A stretch of 39,540 nucleotides of DNA from a virus, in the IMG/VR virus record IMGVR_UViG_3300043772_002119, positions 1-39,540 of that record. One strand, written 5' to 3'. Shown here piece by piece: positions 16,991 to 25,200 of this stretch (positions within the stretch are counted from its first letter, which is position 1; every line of letters begins with the position of its first letter). The notes under the pieces are model-generated. The model did not search any database. It was not told the origin of the DNA and saw only the letters and a list, made by a program, of their open reading frames with translations. The position numbers and the translations under genes were made by a program.

Positions 16991-17965
16991 TTAAGTCATG
17001 TTTACGAGTCGGCGGGTAAGCCAAGGAGCGATTTGCATAACCCCTTCTTGCCCTGCGTTATACTCTTTTAGTTCGGCGTTGAGAAGTAAAATTGCACGAT
17101 CCATATAATATTGTCCGCGCTCGACATCAGCCTTCTCTTCGGCGTTGAGGGCCATAAGGCCAAGCTTGATGGCTTCCAGTGAGTCAGGATAAAGCGGATC
17201 ATTGTCGCTAATCGCCCAGCAATGCTTGCGCTTGAAGATGCCTTGTACCCCATCCCAATTGCGGTCTACCAGATAGCGGCGATAGCTGATTACCCTCTCG
17301 CCCGATTCGTATTTTGCCAAAGTGGTCGCCCCAGCCGATAGAGAGACAACGCCCGTGGTAGGGGTTTTCTCGACAGAATAGATCTCCGCAAATGTTTGGG
17401 TTGTGGTTTGGGTTCCATCTCCAAGGTCAAGACGAATTCCCTCCACTCGTTCTCCATCCACTGTAGAATAAATTTTATTCCCATTTGAGTCCTTTCCGCG
17501 AATCCAGATGTAGCTTCCTGCACACTCTGTTTCACTGCTAGATAGGGTAAGTTGGGACGGCGTCTCAATGTCCCGAAACGTAACAAACCCCTCGCCCATG
17601 TCTTGAATCGGGCCAAAATATTTCTCGTCAGCCTTACGGATGCCGCGACCTTGAGGAAGATACTGATACCACTCGCTCTGAACGGAAGTGGTTTTATAGC
17701 CCGCTTTACCCGCCCGAATACAGGTCTCCAGATGACGAGGGAGGGTAATGAACTTGTTGTCGTTGGCGTCCTCGTAGGCCGTGATCATGGCCTGAACCAA
17801 GGTGCCGACCCATTTCCCTTCCGAATGCACTCGCTCACAGAAGCGATTGATGTTGTTGCGGAGTTCGGCCTCTGCATCAAAACCCGCCAGATCGGGAGGA
17901 TCGGCAACTGGTTTTACTGATGTGGGGATTCTCTCGCAAGCGAGACCTAGACTTAATGAGGACAT
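16991..17965 (-). CDS. Predicted virion structural protein (neck or tail-tube candidate)
   Basis: 324 residues. N-terminal helix (AEAELRNNINRFCERVHSEG), a beta-rich centre (GSYIWIRGKDSNGNKIY, GIRLDLGDGTQTTTQTF), then a helical C-terminus (YPDSLEAIKLGLMALNAEEK ... YYMDRAILLLNAELKEYN). The helical end resembles that of podovirus head-tail connector or tubular proteins, but only in general character. It heads the five-gene virion block ending in the giant gene. ATG 17965 has 49 bases before the glycosyltransferase stop. Confidence 0.45.
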   Translation of the reverse strand: MSSLSLGLACERIPTSVKPVADPPDLAGFDAEAELRNNINRFCERVHSEGKWVGTLVQAMITAYEDANDNKFITLPRHLETCIRAGKAGYKTTSVQSEWYQYLPQGRGIRKADEKYFGPIQDMGEGFVTFRDIETPSQLTLSSSETECAGSYIWIRGKDSNGNKIYSTVDGERVEGIRLDLGDGTQTTTQTFAEIYSVEKTPTTGVVSLSAGATTLAKYESGERVISYRRYLVDRNWDGVQGIFKRKHCWAISDNDPLYPDSLEAIKLGLMALNAEEKADVERGQYYMDRAILLLNAELKEYNAGQEGVMQIAPWLTRRLVNMT

Positions 17966-18014
17966 TTTGCCCGCGAAGTTACCATGCCATCTCTAGAAGG
18001 TCAATAGCAGATTA

Positions 18015-18797
18015 TTACTTGAAAAGTAAATCTGCCGAAGCCCCGCTTCCCACCCATGGCAAAAACTGTTTAAGATCTTTTACGGGCCATTCCGTATTAT
18101 TCTGTAATCTTTCCCAATCCTCACAAGCATTCTCGTATCCGCCTTTGTATATACGTTGCTTCTGGGCCACTTGTTGCGGCGTCACCCATGCCATATGGAG
18201 AATGCTTCCGACTGTCGCAGACGTTGCCTTACGATCTAGCAGTTTGCCTTTATTTCCATTGAATACGGGAGGTTCATGGCGTTCCATCCAGAGTCCAACA
18301 CTATACCTCCAAGCCCGCACCCACTCATTGGCTCTATTCCCATAACCATCTGTGGATGTGGATATTACGTTGGGCCCAAGCATGTAGTCCATTTCAAACT
18401 GAGCGGTGTTGGCTTCGGGATTTTTCTCAAACAGATAAAGCAGTTCAATCATCTGATGGAACGTCCACAACTCATCACTATCCATTTGAAGCAAGACGCC
18501 ATCCTTCTTGAATGCCGTCAACGCCGCATTAATCATCTCCGTCTTTCCACCCCATTCCGCTTTGGAGTTAACCGTGATTCGGGGATGAGGTGCCAGTGCT
18601 TGTAGGAACTGGTTAGTACCATCATGTGATACTTTCCCAGTCTGATTGCCCATCCAAGCGGTATCTTTCTGCGGCATCGCCGCCCCCTCAACAATCGACC
18701 AATGCCAGTCGGTATCCCTTAATCGGCATAGTTCGGCAAACTGCGCCCCGATCCACGGAGAGCCATCAAGAACAATAGTAAAGATGTTTAGGGTCAC
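18015..18797 (-). CDS. GT2-like glycosyltransferase
   Basis: 260 residues. GKTEMINAALTAF followed by GVLLQMDSDELW is the nucleotide-sugar-binding region with a DxD motif of GT-A, family-2-like enzymes. The N-terminus (TLNIFTIVLDGSPWIGAQF) matches the first strand of that fold. GTG 18797 is chosen because it overlaps the upstream stop as GTGA (18794-18797); TTG 18809 is the alternative. It lies outside the plus-strand glycan operon, so it could act on a different acceptor, such as a virion protein encoded next to it. Substrate unknown. Confidence 0.65.
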   Translation of the reverse strand: MTLNIFTIVLDGSPWIGAQFAELCRLRDTDWHWSIVEGAAMPQKDTAWMGNQTGKVSHDGTNQFLQALAPHPRITVNSKAEWGGKTEMINAALTAFKKDGVLLQMDSDELWTFHQMIELLYLFEKNPEANTAQFEMDYMLGPNVISTSTDGYGNRANEWVRAWRYSVGLWMERHEPPVFNGNKGKLLDRKATSATVGSILHMAWVTPQQVAQKQRIYKGGYENACEDWERLQNNTEWPVKDLKQFLPWVGSGASADLLFK

Positions 18798-19018
18798 AGC
18801 CCGTCCCAAAGATCTCCCTGACCAAGCTCGTCTAGATATTCTCCAAAGGTCACCATCTTTTGGTCGTTGTAAACGTAGTCAAATAGATGATCTTTAAGTT
18901 CTCCCTCACCCAATTCAAGCTCAAAGCACAATGACTCAAAGTAAGCATCTTGAACCCGCGAGAGTTCATTAATAAAGTCTTTGACTTTAAAGATACTATC
19001 GTCTGGATGTGGTTTCAT
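18794..19018 (-). CDS. Small acidic unknown protein
   Basis: 74 residues, acidic, helical (FKVKDFINELSRVQDAYFESL, then FGEYLDELGQGDLWDGL). ATG 19018 overlaps the upstream stop as ATGA, and the stop overlaps the glycosyltransferase GTG. Nothing is recognised. Confidence 0.55.
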   Translation of the reverse strand: MKPHPDDSIFKVKDFINELSRVQDAYFESLCFELELGEGELKDHLFDYVYNDQKMVTFGEYLDELGQGDLWDGL

Positions 19019-19152
19019 TTTTCTTTGAACCCGCCCTTTTTGCTCTTCATCTTCTTATAGACCTTGGGGTCTATAGTAGATTTGGATTTAGGGCGGCTAG
19101 TGCCAGCCTTTTTCCTTGCGTTGATATTGTCGTATAGTCCTCGTTTTTTCAT
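19015..19152 (-). CDS. Tiny basic protein, GLYxNI type
   Basis: 45 residues, KKRGLYDNINARKKAGTSRP followed by a lysine-rich end. Very short basic proteins with a GLY/GLW-x-NI-x-x-x-x-K-x-x-G pattern recur in many phage genomes, usually among structural or packaging genes; their job is not known. ATG 19152 has AAGGAAAA upstream and is preferred to the TTG at 19227. It ends in an ATGA overlap. Confidence 0.6.
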   Translation of the reverse strand: MKKRGLYDNINARKKAGTSRPKSKSTIDPKVYKKMKSKKGGFKEK

Positions 19153-19156
19153 AGTA

Positions 19157-19825
19157 TTATTTTCCTTTCTTAACTGATTTGCTTCCGCTGCAACCCCACT
19201 TTTTTGAATCGATGTATAATTTCTCAACTTCTTCTTTTGTCATGTTATTTTTGATCCAATTGGCTCTCCATGATACAACACGAATATTTCCTTTAACATA
19301 ACCAAGATCTGGAATTATTCTGTCAAGGGATGGGCTATTACGCTTGTCCCCACAAGTAGAAATAGGAATGTTTAAAATTGGACATGTTTCAGGAACAATA
19401 ATATCATTCACATCCAAGTCAAACGGAAGTTTGTTTTGTTTTGCTCTTGCTCTAGCCGCGAACAACATGGACTTGTTAATGTTTTTTCGTCTGTATATTT
19501 TTGAATAAGCGTTTATTTTTTTCATGTTTTGAATTCGATAAGACGTTTCGCAGTGTTTGCAAGGACGACCCGTTCCATCGGTTCTATTGTAAAAAAGATC
19601 AGATGGCTTCCACTGTTTGCACTTACTACACCAAGTAACATCTCCGTCTGGCTTGTCTGGTCTTTTAACTTTGTGATGACACGAAAAACAACTTTTAATA
19701 GTGTGGATTATTTCCCTTCTAATTTTAATATGTTTCTTACATATTGGACATTCAAACATGTAAAGTGTTCTACCCTTCTCACGAAATGGGCCGCTAATGA
19801 TGTTTTTAGGCAAATCTAAGTTCAT
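19157..19825 (-). CDS. HNH-type endonuclease with N-terminal zinc fingers
   Basis: 222 residues. Four CxxC pairs (C26/C29, C46/C49, C66/C69, C89/C92) suggest two zinc-binding modules. The catalytic part reads SPSLDRIIPDLGYVKGNIRV ... RANWIKN (about 165-193), the signature of phage HNH nucleases related to homing or recombination endonucleases, with D168, N180 and N189 as candidate active-site residues. It is visibly richer in A+T than its neighbours, consistent with a mobile gene. It sits 4 bases before the tiny GLYxNI gene, so any insertion did not leave a broken gene there. Homing is possible but not shown. Confidence 0.75.
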   Translation of the reverse strand: MNLDLPKNIISGPFREKGRTLYMFECPICKKHIKIRREIIHTIKSCFSCHHKVKRPDKPDGDVTWCSKCKQWKPSDLFYNRTDGTGRPCKHCETSYRIQNMKKINAYSKIYRRKNINKSMLFAARARAKQNKLPFDLDVNDIIVPETCPILNIPISTCGDKRNSPSLDRIIPDLGYVKGNIRVVSWRANWIKNNMTKEEVEKLYIDSKKWGCSGSKSVKKGK

Positions 19826-19831
19826 AGATTA

Positions 19832-19984
19832 TTACCATACACCAAATTTAGCCATTACACCACCACTATTTTTTGATGCTTTTATTTCCTCGGCAAGACC
19901 ATTTGGCTCTGGAAAGTTTGTTCGGTGAATTTGGGTCACTTCGCCAATCGCCCTTAATTTTATTACTACGGGCGCAATAGGCAT
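19832..19984 (-). CDS. Candidate overlapping small gene
   Basis: A 50-residue frame starting MPIAPVVIKLRAIGE and ending GGVMAKFGVW. Its first two thirds overlap the next gene (19866-20096) out of phase. The last third fills the otherwise empty 19826-19865, and its TAA lies 6 bases before the HNH ATG. The composition reads like normal protein and it explains the only gap in this stretch. It may still be chance. Confidence 0.35.
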   Translation of the reverse strand: MPIAPVVIKLRAIGEVTQIHRTNFPEPNGLAEEIKASKNSGGVMAKFGVW

Positions 19985-20096
19985 CGGCACGGGGGCTACC
20001 GATGGGGCCAATCTTGCTCCCCTTCTCTCCGTATTTCACGGTTTTTTTACGCCCTGTTTCAGGGTTGGTTACAGTTTTGCTGAATTTCTTTTTCAT
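19866..20096 (-). CDS. Small basic conserved phage protein
   Basis: 76 residues: KKTVKYGEKGSKIGP ... DAYCARSNKIKG ... DPNSPNKLSRAKW, ending CRGNKSIKK. The pattern Y-C-A-R-S followed by D-P-N-x-P-N-x-L-S-R-x-K-W and a C-x-G-N-K-S tail is a frequently seen small phage protein of unknown function. The two cysteines and basic charge would suit nucleic-acid or metal binding. ATG 20096 overlaps the upstream nuclease stop as ATGA; the TTG at 20123 is rejected. Confidence 0.7.
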   Translation of the reverse strand: MKKKFSKTVTNPETGRKKTVKYGEKGSKIGPIGSPRADAYCARSNKIKGDWRSDPNSPNKLSRAKWSCRGNKSIKK

Positions 20097-20962
20097 TTTT
20101 TTAGGTTTCTCCAGTAGTTGCAATGGCCTCTAACACGGCAGTAGTCCGCGCAACGTTTATCTTCCCCAAGCCGTTCCTCAACAATACCTCCGATACTTTT
20201 GGCGTGAGACTCAGCCTGTAGTCGGTCTTCGTAAGTCCCATTGTTAACCGCTCGCTTGGCTCCCTTTTTCGGGAGGACGGCATAGAGGTCTGGGACGCGC
20301 CAACGTTCGGATTCGGTGCAGATCGGTATCTGGTCATCGGGAAGGTCTTTTGCTTGTTGGTGGAGATTAATCCGACTTTTGATATATGCAAATGTTTCTT
20401 CGGGCTTCCATGGATCTAACTTAATTTCCACAATAGCGCACTTGGGGTAATCAGCTTTGATTTTGGAGTCGCGCAACTTCCAGTCTTTCATTACAAGAAT
20501 GATGGCCGCACGTTTTACTGGATATCCATTGTGCCCAAGCAGGAGCGTGTTGATGGCGGCTTGTGCCGTCCAGTCAAACCTGTCATCGGACAAGGCTTTA
20601 TAAACGCTACTGACCTTGTAGTCATAGAGGACTTGCTCTTGCCTGTCATAGAGATCGATCTGTCCACCAAGCTTCACGCCATCTATATCCATATAGAAGC
20701 GCTCTTCCGTAAGGTAGCGTTCAGGATTGCGTTTGGCAATCTGTTCAAGAACGTAATGATTAGCTGTACCAAGCATTGTCCATACGCGATCCGAAGCATC
20801 CTCAGTAACCTTGTCTCCGTGGCGCTTCATCAACTCCCGAATCTTCGGAGGTTGGAATAGGCTGGTTGTTGTGATATCGGCCTCGCCAGCCGAATAGCTA
20901 GATTCGCTCACCAAATCCACAAAGGGCTGGGGTAGTCCGAATATATTGGTAATAGTAGGCAT
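20093..20962 (-). CDS. PD-(D/E)XK exonuclease, Cas4/RecB-like
   Basis: 289 residues. The nuclease core shows LGGQIDLYD (D103), VLYDYKVSS (D114, K116) and TAQAAIN (Q134), the order of RecB/Cas4-type enzymes. H69 near the N-terminus fits the early histidine. Four cysteines at 215, 271, 275 and 281 (CADYCRVRGHC) could hold an iron-sulfur cluster as in Cas4 and AddB. It probably trims DNA ends in phage recombination or replication. The neighbouring possible ssDNA-binding protein and SWIM protein support a recombination set. No CRISPR array or cas1/cas2 is present. Confidence 0.8.
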   Translation of the reverse strand: MPTITNIFGLPQPFVDLVSESSYSAGEADITTTSLFQPPKIRELMKRHGDKVTEDASDRVWTMLGTANHYVLEQIAKRNPERYLTEERFYMDIDGVKLGGQIDLYDRQEQVLYDYKVSSVYKALSDDRFDWTAQAAINTLLLGHNGYPVKRAAIILVMKDWKLRDSKIKADYPKCAIVEIKLDPWKPEETFAYIKSRINLHQQAKDLPDDQIPICTESERWRVPDLYAVLPKKGAKRAVNNGTYEDRLQAESHAKSIGGIVEERLGEDKRCADYCRVRGHCNYWRNLKK

Positions 20963-20984
20963 ATACCCCAGTGTGATTGTAGAC

Positions 20985-21146
20985 TTAGCGTTTCTTTTTC
21001 TTTTTGCTCATGCCAGCCTCGCTGAGTGCGATAGCAATGGCTTGTTTGGGATTCTTGACCTTCTGGCCAGAACTGCTTTTGAGTTTACCACTGCCATACT
21101 CGCGCATGACCTTACTGATCTTTTTTTCTCCTTTGGATTTTTTCAT
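20985..21146 (-). CDS. Tiny basic protein resembling DUF6496
   Basis: 53 residues starting MKKSKGEKKISKVMREY and continuing GKLKSSSGQKVKNPKQAIAI ... ALSEAG, ending in a lysine run. This matches from memory the short 'KVMREY ... GKLKSSSGKKV ... QAIAIALSEA' family (DUF6496), found in phages and bacteria with no known function. ATG 21146 lies 3 bases after the SWIM gene's stop. Confidence 0.7.
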   Translation of the reverse strand: MKKSKGEKKISKVMREYGSGKLKSSSGQKVKNPKQAIAIALSEAGMSKKKKKR

Positions 21147-21149
21147 ATA

Positions 21150-21404
21150 CTATGCTGCTATTAGTTGGTTGTTTGTTGGTTTCGGCGTTTGGACGCCCAA
21201 GAGTTTACAGAGATATCGGATGTGGAAGCACTCTTTGCGGAATTGATAGCCTGAACAAGTGCAGGAACACCCTGTGATATCCCCGATTTCATCGGTAGCG
21301 AACTCCACCAAGTAGTAGTCTTCGCGATTCGTCCGACTTTGAACGAGGAATGATCCCTTATCATGCGACAGAATTTCGATGCCGCGCTCTCGTCCATCAG
21401 TCAT
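21150..21404 (-). CDS. SWIM zinc-finger protein
   Basis: 84 residues from ATG 21404, overlapping the upstream stop by 8 bases. It carries C48-T-C50, then C59-F-H61 (CTCSGYQFRKECFHIRYL), the CxCx(n)CxH pattern of SWIM domains that bind zinc and often DNA or protein. Stand-alone SWIM proteins can act with recombinases and nucleases. Its position between a possible ssDNA-binding protein and a RecB-like nuclease suggests a role in DNA recombination, which is inference. Confidence 0.7.
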   Translation of the reverse strand: MTDGRERGIEILSHDKGSFLVQSRTNREDYYLVEFATDEIGDITGCSCTCSGYQFRKECFHIRYLCKLLGVQTPKPTNNQLIAA

Positions 21405-22023
21405 TGTTTGGTTCGGGGTTTTTGAGGGATTCGGCCTTGCTCGCCCCGAAACCAAGTTGTTCGGGGGTGTACGCAGTGATCGGCATAACTTGAATGAAGC
21501 CCTGTCTATCCGCTTGGATAAACATCGTCGTTGCTATCCCCTGACGGTGCTGTTCGGGAAGGTTCAACTCCACTGCAATATCGTTGGCCTTCTTGACGCA
21601 CAGACGCATCAAATTTGCCGCCTGACAGAGGAATTGCTTGGCGTCCTTGTCTGGGTGGGCTGGAGCCGTAACAACCTTTTCTGCGGGCTTCTGGGCCTGT
21701 TGTGGGGCACTCTGGGCTGCGGGTAGGCTGGAAGCGGGAACTCCAGCAGGCTGGATCTCCATGGAATCGGTCTTTTGCTTGGAGTTACCAGAGGCAATCA
21801 GCACTACAGACTTACCCACATATTGCTGGAACTTCGACGCAATGTCCTTGTTCTCAGTAAAATACACATGGGCCGCGCCATCAACGATTAATTCGATAAC
21901 GCACAACGAGTTGTTCTTCACCCACTTGGGTGGCGATTTGACGGCTACAAGTTTCGGCCCATTCTTGGCCAAGGTGAAGTGTGAGAGGACTGGTGCTTTG
22001 GGTTGGTTTGATTGATATGCCAT
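21397..22023 (-). CDS. Unknown protein, possible ssDNA-binding protein
   Basis: 208 residues. The first about 80 are beta-rich (PKLVAVKSPPKWVKNNSLCV ... HVYFTENKDIASKF ... VLIASGN) and could be an OB-like fold. A proline/alanine/glutamine linker (about 93-125) follows, then a helical section (AANLMRLCVKKANDIAVEL). The layout resembles some phage ssDNA-binding proteins, but the match is only structural in character. First gene of the leftward operon, with a promoter-like site 15 bases before its ATG. Confidence 0.4.
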   Translation of the reverse strand: MAYQSNQPKAPVLSHFTLAKNGPKLVAVKSPPKWVKNNSLCVIELIVDGAAHVYFTENKDIASKFQQYVGKSVVLIASGNSKQKTDSMEIQPAGVPASSLPAAQSAPQQAQKPAEKVVTAPAHPDKDAKQFLCQAANLMRLCVKKANDIAVELNLPEQHRQGIATTMFIQADRQGFIQVMPITAYTPEQLGFGASKAESLKNPEPNND

Positions 22024-22037
22024 ATAGGTAGATGTTC

Positions 22038-22064
22038 GTTATATCCGACAACCCAGCTTGTCAA
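22038..22064 (-). promoter_or_regulatory. Promoter-like site for the leftward operon
   Basis: On the minus strand TTGACA (22064-22059), a 15-nt spacer, then TATAAC (22043-22038). The hexamers match bacterial sigma-70 boxes 6/6 and 5/6, but the usual spacer is 16-18. The ATG of the first gene is only 14 nt beyond the -10, so the leader would be very short. Two similar sites share the same spacing (34440-34466, 36105-36131). Confidence 0.55.
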
Positions 22065-22070
22065 GCGTTC

Positions 22071-22107
22071 AAAAAAAAGCGGGGCCGAGTTTTTAGCCCG
22101 ACCCCGC
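22071..22107 (-). terminator. Rho-independent terminator, leftward
   Basis: On the minus strand GCGGGG (22107-22102) pairs with CCCCGC (22084-22079). The stem is extended by a few pairs with mismatches and is followed by eight T (22078-22071). It lies just upstream of the promoter-like site at 22038-22064. It would stop leftward antisense transcripts coming through the plus-strand fibre genes before the operon promoter. Confidence 0.6.
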
Positions 22108-22232
22108 CCCACACACATGAAAACAGGAAGGCGAATGCCCTCCAAGCAAGCAACTTATCATCTTTGTAAATCTATGCAAGCGGAAAATGATCTTGCCGCC
22201 ACCTTATTTTTGAGTTAGATTTTCGTGATTCT
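22108..22232 (+). other. Rest of the divergent intergenic gap
   Basis: No gene is assigned. A 33-codon frame at 22117-22218 begins MKTGRRMPSK but has no clear Shine-Dalgarno. No good promoter boxes are visible for the plus-strand gene at 22233. The region is A/T-rich near its right end (TTATTTTTGAG). Confidence 0.3.
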
Positions 22233-25200
22233 ATGGCTGAACAACCACCCCTGAACCGCTCCTATGTTATTTCGTATGCGGGCAATGACAGAGATTACCC
22301 TGTAATTGGATTAAGACTTGATCCCCGTGTTGCGGGATATCGGGTGCCAGAGGATCTAAGCCCGCATCCAGATTCCAAGCGGTATCCTAACCATGTATTT
22401 ACTGGATCACAGCCCTCCAATGGGGATGAACGGGTTACTCATGTCTATGAAATTCTTCCCGCTCCTTGGGTGCCCTTTACCCGCTACGATGATGATCTAG
22501 GCCCAGTTCAGGGACGTAGACGTTCGGTTAAAAATGAAGGTCAAGAAGCTGATTTAGCAGCAGATAAGAAGATTTCCTACGAGGGGCGCGAAGGATCAGC
22601 TATTGTTTCAAACGAAATCGAAGAGACTTGGTCGATTAAAACCGACGAAGATGGCAATTCTCTTTTTCCGATTAAAGATCGGGATTTTTATGATGCGTCT
22701 CGCGGGGCCGTTCAAGAGCGCCGTCAACTATTTGTTCCCACTGGAGAAGAGGTTGGATCTCTAGAGAATATCAACGGGGTTATTACTCAAACCTCCTACG
22801 AACCATACAATGAATTTCTTTCAGTTAAGATTGTCCAGACCTACAAAGTAGACGGGCCACAACTGGTTGGTTTGGCGACCGACAATGATGGACAGCTAGT
22901 CACGGTCACCACCCAACGCAAGGGATCGGATGGGTATGTACCTCCGAATCCTACGGCCACCAGAACAGTTGAGGTTAACCGCGAGGACGCCGAATCCCTA
23001 GTTGAACGGATTGTCGATACTCCCGAAATCTTTACCGCCAAGACTTTTTCGGTCGAACGTCCCGACCCCATTCCCCAAAAGTTTCGTGTAGCAGTTCCGC
23101 TTGAAACCGATCAAGAGATCGTGATAGGAAATGCGGAAATTCCCGTCCTGCAAGACGGAGATATTTCCCGCTCCGAAGAACAGCGAAATAAGTTTCTTAA
23201 AAGAGTTTCTTCCACCTCGCGGGATCAAACCGTTTTACCACAAACGCTTCTTCAAAAGTCTACCGACAACGACAGGCAAGAAGTTACCATTACTGAAACG
23301 CTTCAAGTTGGTAATACAAACGAGGTTCCCACGGCAACCAAGACCGTCGAAAGCGAAGCATTAGGGGATGGAAACTATGTAATTCGCAAGACCGAAGTTC
23401 CCGAAGTGTTTGCTGAAAAAACTTTTCGTAAAATAAAAGAAGATCTAACCCCACAAAAATTTAGGGGCGCACAAGAGAGTGAAGTATTTGAACAAACGGT
23501 TGAAGGTATTGCCAATTTTCCAGAATTAGCTTCTGGGGAATTTGAAAAATCCGAACAGCAGATTAATAAGTTTGTAAAAAGAATATCCGCCACCACGCGA
23601 TCAACAGAAGAGGAACAAGAGCTTACCGAGAGTGTTCTTACTTCTGATGGACAAATAGGGGTTAGAAGGCTCACCTTGTCTGATGGCCCACAAACAATAG
23701 AACAATCAGAGCTTGTTGTGGATGCCAGCGTTGAGGCATTGGGTGACGGAAGGACTGTTAAAACTGAGGTCAAGGTTCCAGAAGTTTTTGATGCCCGTGT
23801 TTTTTCGGTCGAAAAGCCAGACATAACTCCCGCAAAATTCAGGGTTAAAATTCCTGTAAAAACAGAACAATTTACAGAAAAAGGAACAGCCGCCGAACCA
23901 ACCCTTCAAGACGGAGACATTTCAAAATCAGAACAACAACAGACTAAGTATGTAAAAAGGGTTTCAGTTTCTTCAAGAGACCAAACAAAACTTCCGTCTT
24001 CTCTTGAACAAAGAGCCACCAATGAATTCAAACAGGTGGTCAACATTAAAGAAACGCTGCAAAACAGCGAAACATCAGTCACCCCAACAGCCACAAAGAC
24101 CGTAGAAAGCGAAGCACTTGGTGATGGAAACTACATTGTAAGGACTTCCGAGGTAGACGATTTTTTCAAAGCAAAATCTTTTTCCGTAGAATCGCCAGAC
24201 GTTGTTCCTGCAAAGTTTCGTTCAAAAACGCCCACCGAAACAACCCAAGAAATTGTCGAGGGAAATGCGGAACTCCCCACACTTGAAGAGGGGGATATTT
24301 CAAAATCAGAACAACAACAAGATCAGTTCCTTAAAAGGACTTCAACTACCACACGGGATAAAACACAGTTGCCCGCTTCTCTTTCCCAGAAGACAACAAC
24401 TAATGATGGGATTTTGGCAACAGTTACAGAAACCTTAAAAAGTAATGATACATCCGAACAGCCAAGCGCAACAAAGATAGTTGAAAGCGAGGCCATTGGC
24501 GATGGACTTTTTGTAGAGCGGATTACCGAATTGGCTAAAATTTTTGAAGGAAAGTCATTTTCTGTTGAATCTCCTGACGTTTTGCCAGCCAAGTTCAGGG
24601 CTAAACTCAAAACGACCACAGAGCAAAAAACTATAGAAAAAGAGGGGGCAGAAGTTCCCTCTCTTGATGATGATGAAATTTCAAAGTCCGAACAAGAAGT
24701 CACAGATTTTTTAGTCAGAGAGACAAAAGTTTTTAGAGATATACCAGAAGATGTTTCGCTGTCCCAAAAGATAACGAATGAAAATCTCCAACTAGCCACC
24801 GTAACTGAGAAGCTTCAAAAGACGGACACAATTGAACAGCCAACGGCCACCAAAACTGTCGAAAGCGAGAATCTTGGTGATGGTAATTACATCGTACGAA
24901 CAGTTGAGGTTGGAGAACTTTTTGACGCCAAGTCATTTTCCTCCGAAAAGACCGATACCATACCAGCAAAGTTTAGGGCACAAGTTCCCACTAAGACAGA
25001 GCAAAAAAACATTGCGGGACAGGCAATAATCCCAAATCTTTCAGGTAATCAGATTTCCGCAACCAACCAACAAATCAACGATAAGGTTTATAGAGAGATA
25101 ATTGCTTCAAGGGAAACATCATTCCCGCCACTGACTCAAAAAGTAACAACCAATGAAAGGCAACTAGCTACTGTTACCGAAAAAATTGGAAATAGCGACA

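Noticed and set aside
19157-19825. HNH gene as a disrupted or intron-borne insert
   Set aside because: Genes on both sides look complete, and no intron-like structure or interrupted frame is visible, so homing insertion is only possible, not shown.
20093-20962. Cas4-like nuclease as a sign of CRISPR adaptation
   Set aside because: No cas1, cas2, repeat array or spacers occur in the window; phage RecB/Cas4-like nucleases commonly act alone.
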